Below the pieces are notes generated by a model, which made no database searches, was not told where the DNA came from, and saw nothing but the letters and a program-made list of their open reading frames with translations. The position numbers were made by a program, and so were the translations under genes. Positions 8,477-16,753 of a stretch of DNA of 64,000 nt are shown here, one piece after another. Position 1 is the stretch's first letter. Each line of letters opens with the position of its first letter. The DNA lies in NCBI RefSeq assembly GCF_040702505.1, contig NZ_JBFBLC010000001.1:1167747-1231746 (forward strand), in the 5' to 3' direction. This DNA is from Terrabacter sp040702505. GTDB taxonomy: Bacteria; Actinomycetota; Actinomycetes; Actinomycetales; Dermatophilaceae.

Positions 8477-9391
8477 TCAGCGGGCGAACTGGCGGTGCAC
8501 CTCGACGTCCTCGAAGCCGAGCGCCGTGTAGGTGCGGACCGCGGCGACGTTGTCCTCGTCGACGTAGAGCTCCACGCGGTCGAGACCGAGCGAGCGCAGG
8601 TGGTCGAGGCCCAGCACGGTGACGGCACGTCCGAGGCCCTGCCCCTGGCGGTCGGGGGAGACCGCGACGACGTAGACCTCGCCCACTCGACCCTCGGGCG
8701 GATCGACCTTGGTCCAGTGCGAGGCGGCGAGGACGTCGGGGTTCTCCGCGTCCACGACGAGGATCAGGCCCGCGGGATCCCACCAGGGCTCCGCCGTGCG
8801 CAGGTCGAGGTCGGCGCGCGTCCACGACCCCTGCTCGGGATGGGAGGCGAACGCGGCGGCGTTGAGGGCCAGCCACGCGTCCTCGTCACGGCCCGGCTCG
8901 AAGGAGCGGACGGCATACGCAGGCGGGAGCGTCGGCGCCGGCCACGACGGGCCGGAGCGCAGCGAGCGGCCCATCACGTGCAGGGAGCGCACGGGCTCGA
9001 GCCCGTTGGCAGCCGCGAAGGCGGTGGCGACGTCGGCGGCCGCGCCGCTCGCGTGGCTCCACAGCCGTATGCCGTCCGGCAGGCGTTCGAGGAGGGCCGT
9101 GCCCACGCCCCTGCGGCGGGCTCCGGGGGCCACGACGAGCTCGGCGGACACCGCGCCGTCGGCCGCGGCCCGGCTCTGCGCGTAGCCGGCCAGGGACCCG
9201 TCCGTGCCGGTGGCGAGCAGGTGCTGCACGCCCGAGTCGTCGCGGGCCTGCACCGAGAGGCGGAACTGCTCGGACAGCGGCTGCGACCCGTCGTCGGCGG
9301 CCGCGTCGGCGGCCAGCGCCAGGACGGCGGCGGCCTCGTCGGCAGTGAGCGGGGTCGTCGCGTCGCGCAGGGCGACCGTCGGGCTCGGCAT
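8477..9391 (-). CDS. mshD: Mycothiol synthase (two GNAT domains)
   Basis: About 304 residues starting at ATG 9391. MshD acetylates Cys-GlcN-Ins with acetyl-CoA in the last step of mycothiol synthesis. Two tandem GNAT domains are visible: a degenerate N-terminal one (VVAPGARRRGVGTALLERL) and an active C-terminal one (VYVVAVSPDRQGQGLGRAVT, the R/Q-x-x-G-x-G/A acetyl-CoA loop), followed by LYVDEDNVAAVRTYTALGFE. Length matches the family (about 300). In mycobacteria mshD and glnR are neighbours; here a 5'-nucleotidase gene lies between them. An open frame extends upstream but lacks family similarity. Confidence 0.9.
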   Translation of the reverse strand: MPSPTVALRDATTPLTADEAAAVLALAADAAADDGSQPLSEQFRLSVQARDDSGVQHLLATGTDGSLAGYAQSRAAADGAVSAELVVAPGARRRGVGTALLERLPDGIRLWSHASGAAADVATAFAAANGLEPVRSLHVMGRSLRSGPSWPAPTLPPAYAVRSFEPGRDEDAWLALNAAAFASHPEQGSWTRADLDLRTAEPWWDPAGLILVVDAENPDVLAASHWTKVDPPEGRVGEVYVVAVSPDRQGQGLGRAVTVLGLDHLRSLGLDRVELYVDEDNVAAVRTYTALGFEDVEVHRQFAR

Positions 9392-9488
9392 ACGGCGATT
9401 CCACCACAGCGGCCGCGCCATCCCTCGCGGGCTGTCCCACCCTGCCGCTATCGTCCGGTCCCAGGGCACGGGGGGCCCTGCACACGCA

Positions 9489-9551
9489 GCTCACACGACC
9501 GCGGGTCGGTCCGGCGCTCGCCGTGTGCCCGCAGTTCACAACACCGTCACT
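9489..9551 (+). promoter_or_regulatory. Possible degenerate PHO-box repeats before the 5'-nucleotidase gene
   Basis: GCTCACA (9489-9495), GTTCACA (9534-9540) and a CGTCACT (9545-9551) stand upstream of a secreted phosphatase gene. The last two are about 11 nt apart. Only one unit matches GTTCAC exactly, so this is a weak candidate operator for the phosphate response. No clear -35/-10 pair was found in the same interval. Confidence 0.25.
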
Positions 9552-9639
9552 CAGCAATGCCCCAAGCGCACCCTCCGGGCACTAGCCTCCCGGGGTGCCC
9601 ACGGGCACGCGACCCACACCGCTGACAAGGGGAAAGACC

Positions 9640-11436
9640 ATGTCCCGTACCACCCGTCGCATCACGGGCGTCGCCGTCGCAGGCATCTGCGCCGCGGCAC
9701 TTGCGGCACCGGCCCTCGCGGCTCCGACCGCGGGGCCCGACACGAGCAAGGCTCCGGGCAAGACCCAGCTGAAGATCCAGATCCTGTCGTTCAACGACTT
9801 CCACGGCAACCTCGAGACGCCGTCCGGCTCGAGCGGCAGCCTGCAGACCGGCCCGACGAAGACGGACACCACCCCCGTCGGTGGTGTCGAGTACCTCGCC
9901 ACGCACCTCAAGCAAGCCCGCGTCGGCCACCCCAACACCGTCACGGTCGCCGCCGGTGACATGGTCGGGGCCTCTCCGCTGCTGTCCGCGGCGTTCCACG
10001 ACGAGCCGACCGTCGAGGCACTCAACGACCTCGGCCTCGAGGCGACCTCCGTCGGCAACCACGAGTTCGACGAGGGCTACAAGGAGCTCCAGCGCCTCCA
10101 GCACGGCGGGTGCATCGACGACGGCGACGGCGCCAACAACCAGAACTCCTGCCCCGACGGCACCTTCACCGGCGCCAAGTTCCAGTACCTCGCGGCCAAC
10201 GTCGTCGAGAAGGCCACCGGCAAGACGATCCTGCCGCCCTACTGGGTCAAGAACTTCAACGGGGCCAAGATCGGCTTCATCGGCATGACGCTGAAGGAGA
10301 CGCCGTCCATCGTCACGGCCTCCGGCGTCGCCGGGCTGCAGTTCAACGACGAGGTCAAGACCGCCAACGCGCTGGTCCCCGTCCTGAAGAAGCAGGGCGT
10401 CAATGCCATCGTCGTGCTCGTGCACCAGGGCGGCACCCCGCCGGCCAACACGCCCTACGACTACACCTGCAAGGGCGGCGGCTCGCTGTCGGCCGACTCG
10501 CCGATCATCCCGATCGTCAAGAACCTCGACCCGGCCATCGACATGGTCATCTCGGGCCACACCCACCAGCCGTACGTGTGCGCCATCCCCGACGCCAACG
10601 GCGTCCCGCGCCTGGTCACGTCGGCGTCCTCCTTCGGTCGTCTCTACAACGACACCGAGGTCACCTATGACCGTCGCACCTCCGACATCGTCCGTCCCAC
10701 CGAGGCCGACTCCGTCAACAACCTCGTGACGCGCACGGTGGCCAAGGACCCGGCCCAGACGAGCCTCATCGCCAAGTACAAGGACCTCGTCAAGGCGATC
10801 GCGAGCAAGGTCATCGGCAGCATCTCGGCCGACATCGTCCGTGCCCAGAGCGATGCGGGTGAGTCCCCGCTCGGTGACCTCATCGCCGACGCCCAGCTGG
10901 CCGACCCGTCGGTCGTCACGGGCGGCCAGACGCCGGTCGTCGCGTTCATGAACCCGGGCGGCATCCGCACCGACCTCACCTACAAGGACTCCAAGTACGG
11001 CGAGGCGCTGGGCCAGGTGACCTACGAGGAGGCGTTCAACGTCCAGCCGTTCAACAACTACCTCGTGTCGATGAACCTCACCGGCCAGCAGATCTACGAC
11101 GTGCTCAACCAGCAGCGGACGGGCGCCAACTCCGGTTCAGGCGCCAAGATGCTCCAGGTCAACAAGGGCTTCACCTACACGTGGAGCAAGGCCACGCAGA
11201 AGGTCGTCGACGGCACGGTGGCCATCAACGGCACGCCGGTCGACAAGGCCGCGTCGTACCGCATCGTGACGAACAACTTCCTCTCCGACGGTGGCGACAA
11301 CTTCCCGGCCTTCCAGGGCGGCACCGGCAAGTACTTCGGTGGGCTCGACATCGACGCCTTCGCGAACTACCTGTCCCAGCCGCAGAACGCCAACTACGCG
11401 CCCGCCCCGGCGACGCGTATCTCTGTGGTTTCCTGA
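9640..11436 (+). CDS. Secreted 5'-nucleotidase / metallophosphoesterase
   Basis: About 598 residues. The start at ATG 9640 follows AAGGGGAAAGACC, a strong ribosome site, and opens an AXA-type signal peptide (cleavage likely after PALAAP region, near residue 25-30). The N-terminal calcineurin-like domain shows ILSFNDFHGNL, AAGDMVGASP, GNHEFDEG and SGHTHQPY, the metal-binding blocks of the UshA/CpdB family. The C-terminal 5'-nucleotidase domain shows NPGGIRTDL and the substrate-stacking NFLSDGGDNFPAF. It probably releases phosphate from extracellular nucleotides. It stands alone between mshD and glnR, ends at a good hairpin, and has weak PHO-like repeats upstream. Confidence 0.9.
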   Translation: MSRTTRRITGVAVAGICAAALAAPALAAPTAGPDTSKAPGKTQLKIQILSFNDFHGNLETPSGSSGSLQTGPTKTDTTPVGGVEYLATHLKQARVGHPNTVTVAAGDMVGASPLLSAAFHDEPTVEALNDLGLEATSVGNHEFDEGYKELQRLQHGGCIDDGDGANNQNSCPDGTFTGAKFQYLAANVVEKATGKTILPPYWVKNFNGAKIGFIGMTLKETPSIVTASGVAGLQFNDEVKTANALVPVLKKQGVNAIVVLVHQGGTPPANTPYDYTCKGGGSLSADSPIIPIVKNLDPAIDMVISGHTHQPYVCAIPDANGVPRLVTSASSFGRLYNDTEVTYDRRTSDIVRPTEADSVNNLVTRTVAKDPAQTSLIAKYKDLVKAIASKVIGSISADIVRAQSDAGESPLGDLIADAQLADPSVVTGGQTPVVAFMNPGGIRTDLTYKDSKYGEALGQVTYEEAFNVQPFNNYLVSMNLTGQQIYDVLNQQRTGANSGSGAKMLQVNKGFTYTWSKATQKVVDGTVAINGTPVDKAASYRIVTNNFLSDGGDNFPAFQGGTGKYFGGLDIDAFANYLSQPQNANYAPAPATRISVVS

Positions 11437-11462
11437 GCCGACTGCTCGATCCACGAACTGCC

Positions 11463-11498
11463 GACGCGGCCCGTCCCCGACCGGGGGCGGGCCGCGTC
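11463..11498. terminator. Hairpin terminator between the 5'-nucleotidase gene and glnR
   Basis: Exact 11-bp GC-rich arms (11463-11473 and 11488-11498) around a 14-nt loop, between convergent genes. No U-tract, as usual in high-GC actinobacteria. Confidence 0.7.
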
Positions 11499-11517
11499 CC
11501 GCTGTGCCCGCGTCGCC

Positions 11518-12222
11518 TCAGGTGCCGGCGGGCTCGGTGGTCGGTGCGCCGGCTCGGTCGGGAACCAGGCGGTAGCCGACGTTGCGGACGGTGCCGATGA
11601 GGGCCTCGTGGTCCGGGCCCAGCTTGGCGCGCAGCCGCCGCACGTGCACGTCGACGGTGCGCGTGCCCCCGTAGTAGTCGTAGCCCCAGACCTCCTGCAG
11701 CAGCTGGGCACGCGTGAACACGCGGCCGGGGTGCTGGGCGAGGTACTTGATGAGCTCGAACTCCTTGTAGGTCAGGTCGAGGGGCTGCCCGCGGAACTTC
11801 GCCGAATAGCTGGCCTCGTCGATGACGAGCTCGCCGGAGGTGATCGGCAGGTCGAGGTCCGGCTCGTCGCCCTGGCCTCTCGTCATGGCCAGGCGCAGGC
11901 GCGCGTCCACCTCGGCAGGGCCGGCGGAGTCGAGCAGCACGTCGTCCAGGCCCCATTCCGCCGTGAGCCCCGCGAGGCCGCCCTCGGTGAGCACGGCCAG
12001 CAGCGGAGCCGCGATCCCGGTGGCGCGCAGCACCCGGCACAGCGAGCGCGCACTGGCCAGCTCCCGTCGCGCATCGACGATGACGACGTCGCAGTCCGGC
12101 GAGTCGACGAGCGCGGTGGCTTCGGCGGGCAGGATGCGGACCGTGTGGCTCAGCAGCCCCAGCGCGGGCAGCACCTCGGCGCTCGGGGCGAGCGCGTTGG
12201 TGAGCAGCAGCAGTCGGGCCAT
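11518..12222 (-). CDS. glnR: Orphan OmpR-type nitrogen regulator GlnR
   Basis: 234 residues. The receiver-like domain begins RLLLLTNALAPSAEVLPALGL and contains CDVVIVDARREL with the single Asp of the GlnR type; the usual acidic pocket and Lys of true phospho-receivers are not evident. The C-terminal winged helix (FELIKYLAQHPGRVFTRAQL... DVHVRRLRAKLG) binds DNA. GlnR controls nitrogen assimilation genes such as glnA and amtB in actinobacteria and acts as a dimer without a partner kinase; none is encoded nearby. The N-terminal motif and absence of a kinase separate it from MtrA/PhoP-type regulators. Confidence 0.88.
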   Translation of the reverse strand: MARLLLLTNALAPSAEVLPALGLLSHTVRILPAEATALVDSPDCDVVIVDARRELASARSLCRVLRATGIAAPLLAVLTEGGLAGLTAEWGLDDVLLDSAGPAEVDARLRLAMTRGQGDEPDLDLPITSGELVIDEASYSAKFRGQPLDLTYKEFELIKYLAQHPGRVFTRAQLLQEVWGYDYYGGTRTVDVHVRRLRAKLGPDHEALIGTVRNVGYRLVPDRAGAPTTEPAGT

Positions 12223-12288
12223 CTCGTGCAGGATAGGCGAGACTGGTCACCCGCGAACCCGACGACACCGATGATGAGACGGAGCGAC

Positions 12289-12591
12289 ATGGCCTCGAAC
12301 GCACCCCGGCCCGGCACCCTGGCAGCGGCGCAGGGGCCTGAGTCCGCAGCCGTCGTGACCGTCACCGTCCGCTACTGGGCTGCCGCACGGGCCGCTGCCG
12401 GCACCGACAGCGACCACCAGGACGGCGCGACCGTCGGCGAGGTCGTCGACGCCGCGACCGTGGAGCACCCCGGTCTCGAGCGCGTCACCCGGGTCGCGAG
12501 CTTCCTGCTCGACGGGCGCAAGGTCGGTCGAGACGAGCCGGTCCGCGCCGGTGCCACCGTCGAGGTGCTGCCGCCGTTCGCCGGCGGGTGA
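12289..12591 (+). CDS. MoaD/ThiS-like sulfur carrier protein
   Basis: About 100 residues. The start at 12289 follows GACGGAG. The fold signature is a short beta-grasp protein ending in a free Gly-Gly (VEVLPPFAGG), the residue pair that is adenylated and thiocarboxylated in MoaD-type carriers. The middle reads VTVRYWAAARAAAGT, as in molybdopterin synthase small subunits. It starts divergently from glnR and is followed after 6 nt by a membrane protein gene. No other molybdenum cofactor gene is in the window, so its acceptor pathway is unknown. Confidence 0.78.
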   Translation: MASNAPRPGTLAAAQGPESAAVVTVTVRYWAAARAAAGTDSDHQDGATVGEVVDAATVEHPGLERVTRVASFLLDGRKVGRDEPVRAGATVEVLPPFAGG

Positions 12592-12597
12592 TGCACA

Positions 12598-13467
12598 ATG
12601 GCGCCCGTGCCTGAGGATGACGCGGCCCGTCGCGAGCCGAGCACCCGGGAGGGCCTCGACGGCGAGAGCGGGGCAGCCGTGCTGGACGCGGCCGGCAGCG
12701 GTGCCGGGCCGGGCGACCTGGGCACTTCGGCGAACGCCGAGCGCATCGGCTGGGTCGCCGTGGGCGCGACGCTGGTCGCCGCGGGGGCGCTGCTCGGCGC
12801 CGTCGTCAGCGGGTATGCCGCTGCGCTGGGCGTCACACTCACCCTCGCGCTCGTACTGGCGTGGGGTTGGCCGCCCCTGACGGGGTCGCGCACGCCGGCT
12901 GCGACCTCGGGCGTGCTGGCCACGTCGGCGGTCGCCATCGTGCTGAGCGCGCTGCGCCAGGACCTGCTCTGGGTCCCCGCCGCGGTCGCCTTCGGCATCG
13001 TGCTGTCCTTCTTCGCGCAGCTGGTGCGCCGTGCCGGTCGCGAGGGCCTGGTGCTGACGCTGCTCTCCTCCTTCGGGGGCCTGGTGGTCATGGCGTCCGG
13101 TGCCACGGCGGTCGTCGCCGCCGCCGACGCCCGCGACCGCGCCGTTGCCGTCGTCGCCATGGCGGCGGTGGCGGCGGGCGTGGTCGGCGACCTGCTCGCG
13201 CGGGTCCCTGCTCTCGACCGGTGGCTCGGGCTGGTGGTGCTGGCCGCAGCCGTGATGGTTGCCGTGGTGGCGGCAGCCGGCACCGGCCGGGTCGGGCCCC
13301 TCGCTGCGGTGGGCATCGGCGCGGTGGCCGGCGCGGGCTCGTGGGCCTTCCGACGCGTCTTCTCGCTCGAGCCGGCCATGCTCGGTGTGCGCGGCCAGGT
13401 GGCGGCGGCGGCCGGCTCGGTCCTCGCCGTGGGAGCCGTCGTACGCCTCTTCTCCCTCCTCACCTGA
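12598..13467 (+). CDS. Integral membrane protein of unknown function
   Basis: 289 residues, ATG at 12598 or GTG at 12607. A polar N-terminus of about 45 residues is followed by eight or nine hydrophobic segments rich in Ala, Val and Gly, for example VAVGATLVAAGALLGAVV and LVVLAAAVMVAVVAAAG. No catalytic motif is seen. It begins 6 nt after the MoaD-like gene, so the two are probably cotranscribed. It ends just before the direct repeats at 13.48 kb. I do not recognise a named family. Confidence 0.75.
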   Translation: MAPVPEDDAARREPSTREGLDGESGAAVLDAAGSGAGPGDLGTSANAERIGWVAVGATLVAAGALLGAVVSGYAAALGVTLTLALVLAWGWPPLTGSRTPAATSGVLATSAVAIVLSALRQDLLWVPAAVAFGIVLSFFAQLVRRAGREGLVLTLLSSFGGLVVMASGATAVVAAADARDRAVAVVAMAAVAAGVVGDLLARVPALDRWLGLVVLAAAVMVAVVAAAGTGRVGPLAAVGIGAVAGAGSWAFRRVFSLEPAMLGVRGQVAAAAGSVLAVGAVVRLFSLLT

Positions 13468-13481
13468 CCCCCACCCCAACC

Positions 13482-13654
13482 GTCGAGAGGCCACGTCTGG
13501 CCCCTCCTGCACCGTCGACAGGCCACGTGTGGCCCCTTCATGCACGGTCGAGAGGCCACGTCTGGCCCCTCATGCACGGTCGAGAGGCCACGTCTGGCCC
13601 CTCATGCACGGTCGAGAGGCCACGTGTGGCCCCCCCCACCGACACGTCGAGAGG
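13482..13654. repeat. Five tandem 32-33-bp repeats with palindromic cores
   Basis: The unit starts GTCGAGAGGCCACGT at 13482, 13514, 13547, 13579 and 13611, with a partial copy at 13646. Periods are 32, 33, 32 and 32 nt. Each unit holds GGCCACGTNTGGCC, a short inverted repeat. Two units have the exact 6-bp arms GGCCAC/GTGGCC. The array sits between convergent genes. The spacing is constant and there are no unique spacers, so it is not a CRISPR. The GTCGAGAGGCC word also forms the stems at 24.5 kb. Confidence 0.85.
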
Positions 13655-13675
13655 CAGGCCTCGCGCGGCGAGGCC

Positions 13676-14047
13676 TCAGTAGACGAGGGCCTGGGCTCCC
13701 GGCGCGGTGACCTCCTCGACGAAGACCGCAGCGCCCTTGATGACCGCCCCCTCCACGAGCTGCTCCGGCGTCAGGTCGCGCCGCGCCGCGCACTGCGTGC
13801 ACACCGTGAGCCGGCCACCCGCGAGCACGGCGTCGCGAAGCTCGACCAGCGGGGCGGCATACGGCAGCTCGAACTGCTCGGCCCGGCCGGGGACCGCCAT
13901 CCACGTCGACTCGCCGGTCAGCCACAGGGACACGTCGACGCCGCTCGCGACGGCCGTCGCAGCGACGGTGAAGGCCTGCGAGAGGCGCTCGGGCGCCTCC
14001 GTGCCGGCGGTGACCTTGACGACGAGGGAGCGAGCCGGGGTGTCCAT
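13676..14047 (-). CDS. DsrE-family protein
   Basis: 123 residues, ATG at 14047. The order of hydrophobic strands and the CTQCAARRDL segment, with a CxxC pair where DsrE/YchN proteins carry their reactive Cys, place it in the DsrE/DsrF-like fold. It starts SLVVKVTAGTEAPERLSQAF, close to the usual family start for actinobacterial peroxiredoxin-like DsrE proteins. It is divergent from the nitrobindin gene with 24 nt between starts, so the two share a very short promoter region. Redox or sulfur handling is an inference. Confidence 0.75.
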   Translation of the reverse strand: MDTPARSLVVKVTAGTEAPERLSQAFTVAATAVASGVDVSLWLTGESTWMAVPGRAEQFELPYAAPLVELRDAVLAGGRLTVCTQCAARRDLTPEQLVEGAVIKGAAVFVEEVTAPGAQALVY

Positions 14048-14071
14048 GGCCCTCAGGCTACGATCGGGCGC

Positions 14072-14569
14072 ATGTTCAACCTCGACCAGGACATCCCGGA
14101 GCCGCTGCGACCCCTCGCGTGGCTCGTCGGACGCTGGGAGGGCGCCGGGGTCGTGGGCTACCCCACGATCGAGTCGGCGCACTTCGGCCAGGAGGTCGAG
14201 GTCACGCACGACGGTCGCGGCTTCCTCAAGTGGGAGAGCCGGACCTGGATCCTCGACTCCGAGAACGGCGCCAAGGTGCGCCCGGCCGCCGTGGAGTCCG
14301 GCTTCTGGCGACCGCTCGAGAACGGCGAGGTCGAGCTGCTGCTCGCCCACCCGACCGGCATCCTCGAGCTCTACTACGGCACGATGGAGCCGGCCAAGAT
14401 CCAGCTCAAGACCGACGGCGTGCTGCGTGCGCCCGGTGCGAAGGAGTACAACGCGGCGACGCGGATGTACGGCCTCGTCGAGTCCAAGCTGATGTGGGTC
14501 ATGGACATGGCCGCCGTCGGCCAGGAGCTGCAGAGCCACGTGTCCGCCACGCTCAAGCGCGTGGAGTGA
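14072..14569 (+). CDS. Nitrobindin-type heme beta-barrel protein
   Basis: 165 residues. The sequence shows LAWLVGRWEGAGVVGYP, containing the GxWxGxG loop of nitrobindins (formerly FABP-like/DUF1794). It also has the late QSHVSATLKR segment that supplies the heme-ligating His. Length fits the 160-170-residue family. Members bind ferric heme and isomerise peroxynitrite to nitrate. It is divergent from the DsrE gene and followed by ygfZ, so a small group of redox-stress genes is plausible. The start lies 24 nt from the divergent start, so a leaderless or very short leader mRNA is likely. Confidence 0.88.
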   Translation: MFNLDQDIPEPLRPLAWLVGRWEGAGVVGYPTIESAHFGQEVEVTHDGRGFLKWESRTWILDSENGAKVRPAAVESGFWRPLENGEVELLLAHPTGILELYYGTMEPAKIQLKTDGVLRAPGAKEYNAATRMYGLVESKLMWVMDMAAVGQELQSHVSATLKRVE

Positions 14570-14600
14570 GCGACCCGAGACCTGGAATGAGGGGTATGCC

Positions 14601-15665
14601 GTGGGCGTTCCACCGGGCATGAGTGACGTCGAGCTGCCCACCCGTCCGACGACGGCCCCGAGCCCGCTGCTCGGGCGACCCGGCGCAGTGGCCGGCGAGG
14701 GACTCGAGTCCTCGGTCGCCCTGCACTACGGCGACCCGATGCGCGAGCAGCGTCTCCTGGAGGAGGGGCTCGCCGTCGTCGACCTCTCGCACCGCGACGT
14801 GCTCACGGTCTCGGGTCCTGACCGCCTCAGCTGGCTGCACTCCCTGACCACCCAGCACCTGCTCGGCCTCGGGCCGCGCCAGTCGCGTGAGGCGCTCGTC
14901 CTGACGCCCAAGGGCCACGTCGAGCACTCCCTCCACCTCGTCGACGACGGGGAGACCACGTGGATCACGACCGAGCCGGGAGCCGGCGCCGCGCTGGCCG
15001 AGTGGCTCGACAAGATGCGCTTCATGCTGCGCGTCGAGGTCGCCCTCGTCACCGACGGGTGGGCTGTCCTCGGCGAGCCCCACGCACAGGAGTCCGCCGA
15101 GGGGGAGCCCCTCGCCTGGCGCGACCCGTGGCCCGACCTCGTGGGCGACACGACGGCGTACGGCCCCACTGAGGACCACCCCGGGAGCGAGCGCGCGTGG
15201 CGCGAGGTCCTCGTCCCGCGCGCCGACCTCGTCGCGGCGGTGGGCGACCGGCCGCTCGCAGGCCTGTGGGCCGCGGAGGCGCTGCGCATCGCCGCTTGGC
15301 GCCCGCGCCTCGGCCAGGAGACCGACCACCGCACGATCGTGCACGAGGTCGACTGGCTGCGCACGGCGGTGCACCTGCACAAGGGCTGCTACCGCGGCCA
15401 GGAGACCGTCGCGCGCGTGCACAACCTCGGGCGTCCGCCGCGGCGTCTCGTCTTCCTGCACCTGGACGGCTCGGGTCACGTGCTGCCCTCCGAGGGCAGC
15501 GAGGTCCGCGCCGGCGAGCGCGTCGTCGGGCACCTCACCTCGGTGGGGCGCCACCACGTCGACGGACCCATCGCGCTCGCCATGGTCAAGCGCAACACCG
15601 ATCCCGAGCTGGAGCTCATGGTCGAGGACCTCTCGGCGGCCCAGACGGTCATCGTCGCGCCCTGA
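14601..15665 (+). CDS. ygfZ: Folate-binding protein YgfZ/GcvT-like
   Basis: 354 residues. The diagnostic motif KGCYRGQETVAR (K-G-C-Y-x-G-Q-E) lies near residue 260. YgfZ proteins use tetrahydrofolate to support assembly or repair of Fe-S enzymes. The N-terminal part resembles GcvT, with HRDVLTVSGPDRLSWLHS and HLLGLGPRQSREALVL. GTG at 14601, preceded by GAGGGG at a good distance, is preferred; ATG at 14619 is the alternative. It lies 31 nt after nitrobindin, on the same strand. Confidence 0.92.
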   Translation: MGVPPGMSDVELPTRPTTAPSPLLGRPGAVAGEGLESSVALHYGDPMREQRLLEEGLAVVDLSHRDVLTVSGPDRLSWLHSLTTQHLLGLGPRQSREALVLTPKGHVEHSLHLVDDGETTWITTEPGAGAALAEWLDKMRFMLRVEVALVTDGWAVLGEPHAQESAEGEPLAWRDPWPDLVGDTTAYGPTEDHPGSERAWREVLVPRADLVAAVGDRPLAGLWAAEALRIAAWRPRLGQETDHRTIVHEVDWLRTAVHLHKGCYRGQETVARVHNLGRPPRRLVFLHLDGSGHVLPSEGSEVRAGERVVGHLTSVGRHHVDGPIALAMVKRNTDPELELMVEDLSAAQTVIVAP

Positions 15666-15716
15666 CACCTCCGTCGGGTCGGCCGGGGGGGCCCGAGTCG
15701 CTGGCAGGATGACGCC

Positions 15717-16571
15717 ATGAGCCCCGCACGCAGCGTCGCGAGCACCCTGATCACCGTCGCACCCACCGGTGCCGAGAGCGCCAAGGCCGACGTCCCCGCC
15801 CTGCCGACGACCCCCGAGGAGCTCGTCGAGACGGCCGTCGCCTGCGAGCAGTCCGGAGCGGCCCTGATCCACATCCACGTGCGCGACCGCGAGCACCAGC
15901 CCACGCTCGACCCCGTCCTCCTCAAGGAGGCCGTCGACGGCGTGCGCGAGGCCACCGACCTGGTCGTGCAGCTCTCGACCGGCGGGGCGATCACCGACCC
16001 CCTGGAGAAGCGGCTGACCGTCCTCGACGCCGATCCCGACTCCTGCTCGCTCACCTGCGGCACCACGAACTTCGGCGACGGCGTCTTCCTCAACCCGTGG
16101 GGCTTCATGGTCGACCTCTACCGGCAGGCGCAGGAGCGGGAGGTCGTGCCGGAGTTCGAGATCTTCGAGCTGGGGCACGTCCACGCTTTGCGCCGGCTGA
16201 TCGACGAGTGCGGGCTGCCCTACGGCGGCAAGGTCCACGTCGACTTCGTGACCGGCGTGCCGGGTGCCATGCCGGGCACGCCCTCGGCACTGCTCGCCGG
16301 CGTCGCCATGCTGCCGCCGGAGGTGACGAGCTGGTCGGCCACCGGCATCGGACGGGCCCACCTGCCGATCGCCGCCGCGGCCCTCGCGTCCGGAGGCCAC
16401 CTCCGGGTCGGCATGGAGGACAACCTGATGTATGCCAAGGGTCAGCCCGTGCAGCACAACCGCGAGCTCGTGGCGCGCGCCGCAGAGCTCGCCACCCTCC
16501 TGCAGCGACCGCCGATGTCGACGACCGAGGCGCGCGAGGCGTTGGCGATCAAGGAGCGCCGCACCCGCTGA
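15717..16571 (+). CDS. Beta-keto acid cleavage enzyme (DUF849/BKACE)
   Basis: 284 residues, TIM-barrel family. Family enzymes condense a beta-keto acid with acetyl-CoA and release acetoacetate plus a new CoA ester, using Zn. Visible family features are the start LITVAPTGAESAK, the Zn-binding IHIHVRDREHQPTLD and the late MEDNLMYAKGQ with the conserved Glu. The keto acid used by this copy cannot be told. No carnitine or lysine fermentation genes are near, so the family's original Kce activity should not be assumed. It ends 26 nt before a hairpin repeat. Confidence 0.88.
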   Translation: MSPARSVASTLITVAPTGAESAKADVPALPTTPEELVETAVACEQSGAALIHIHVRDREHQPTLDPVLLKEAVDGVREATDLVVQLSTGGAITDPLEKRLTVLDADPDSCSLTCGTTNFGDGVFLNPWGFMVDLYRQAQEREVVPEFEIFELGHVHALRRLIDECGLPYGGKVHVDFVTGVPGAMPGTPSALLAGVAMLPPEVTSWSATGIGRAHLPIAAAALASGGHLRVGMEDNLMYAKGQPVQHNRELVARAAELATLLQRPPMSTTEAREALAIKERRTR

Positions 16572-16596
16572 GCCGAACCAGGGGCGGCCGCGTCGT

Positions 16597-16645
16597 GTCG
16601 CACAGTGCCCACTCGACTTGTGACGTCGAGTGGGCAGTGTGCGAC
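16597..16645. terminator. Hairpin repeat after the BKACE gene
   Basis: Arms 16597-16617 and 16625-16645 are 21-bp inverted repeats with one mismatch and a 7-nt loop. The stem carries CAGTGCCCACTCGAC, nearly the same as the repeat at 32.0 kb. A further GTGGAGTGGGCC lies at about 16657, a word that also follows the hairpin at 24.6 kb. A terminator role is likely. Confidence 0.75.
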
Positions 16646-16753
16646 GGCCGACCACGTGGAGTGGGCCATTTGTGACGGGCCCTCACGCCGTGTGGGGCGG
16701 GTCACGCTGTCCAGAGTTTGCATTCTGCTTGCTGTAGTTAGCACAATGGAGGC

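Noticed and set aside
11518..12222. Alternative reading of glnR as a phosphate or envelope response regulator (MtrA/PhoP)
   Set aside because: The LLLLTNALAPSAEVLPALGL start and missing phospho-receiver pocket are those of GlnR, and no kinase gene is adjacent.
13482..13654. Regular repeats that could be taken for a CRISPR array
   Set aside because: The whole 32-bp period is conserved, there are no unique spacers, and no cas genes are near.
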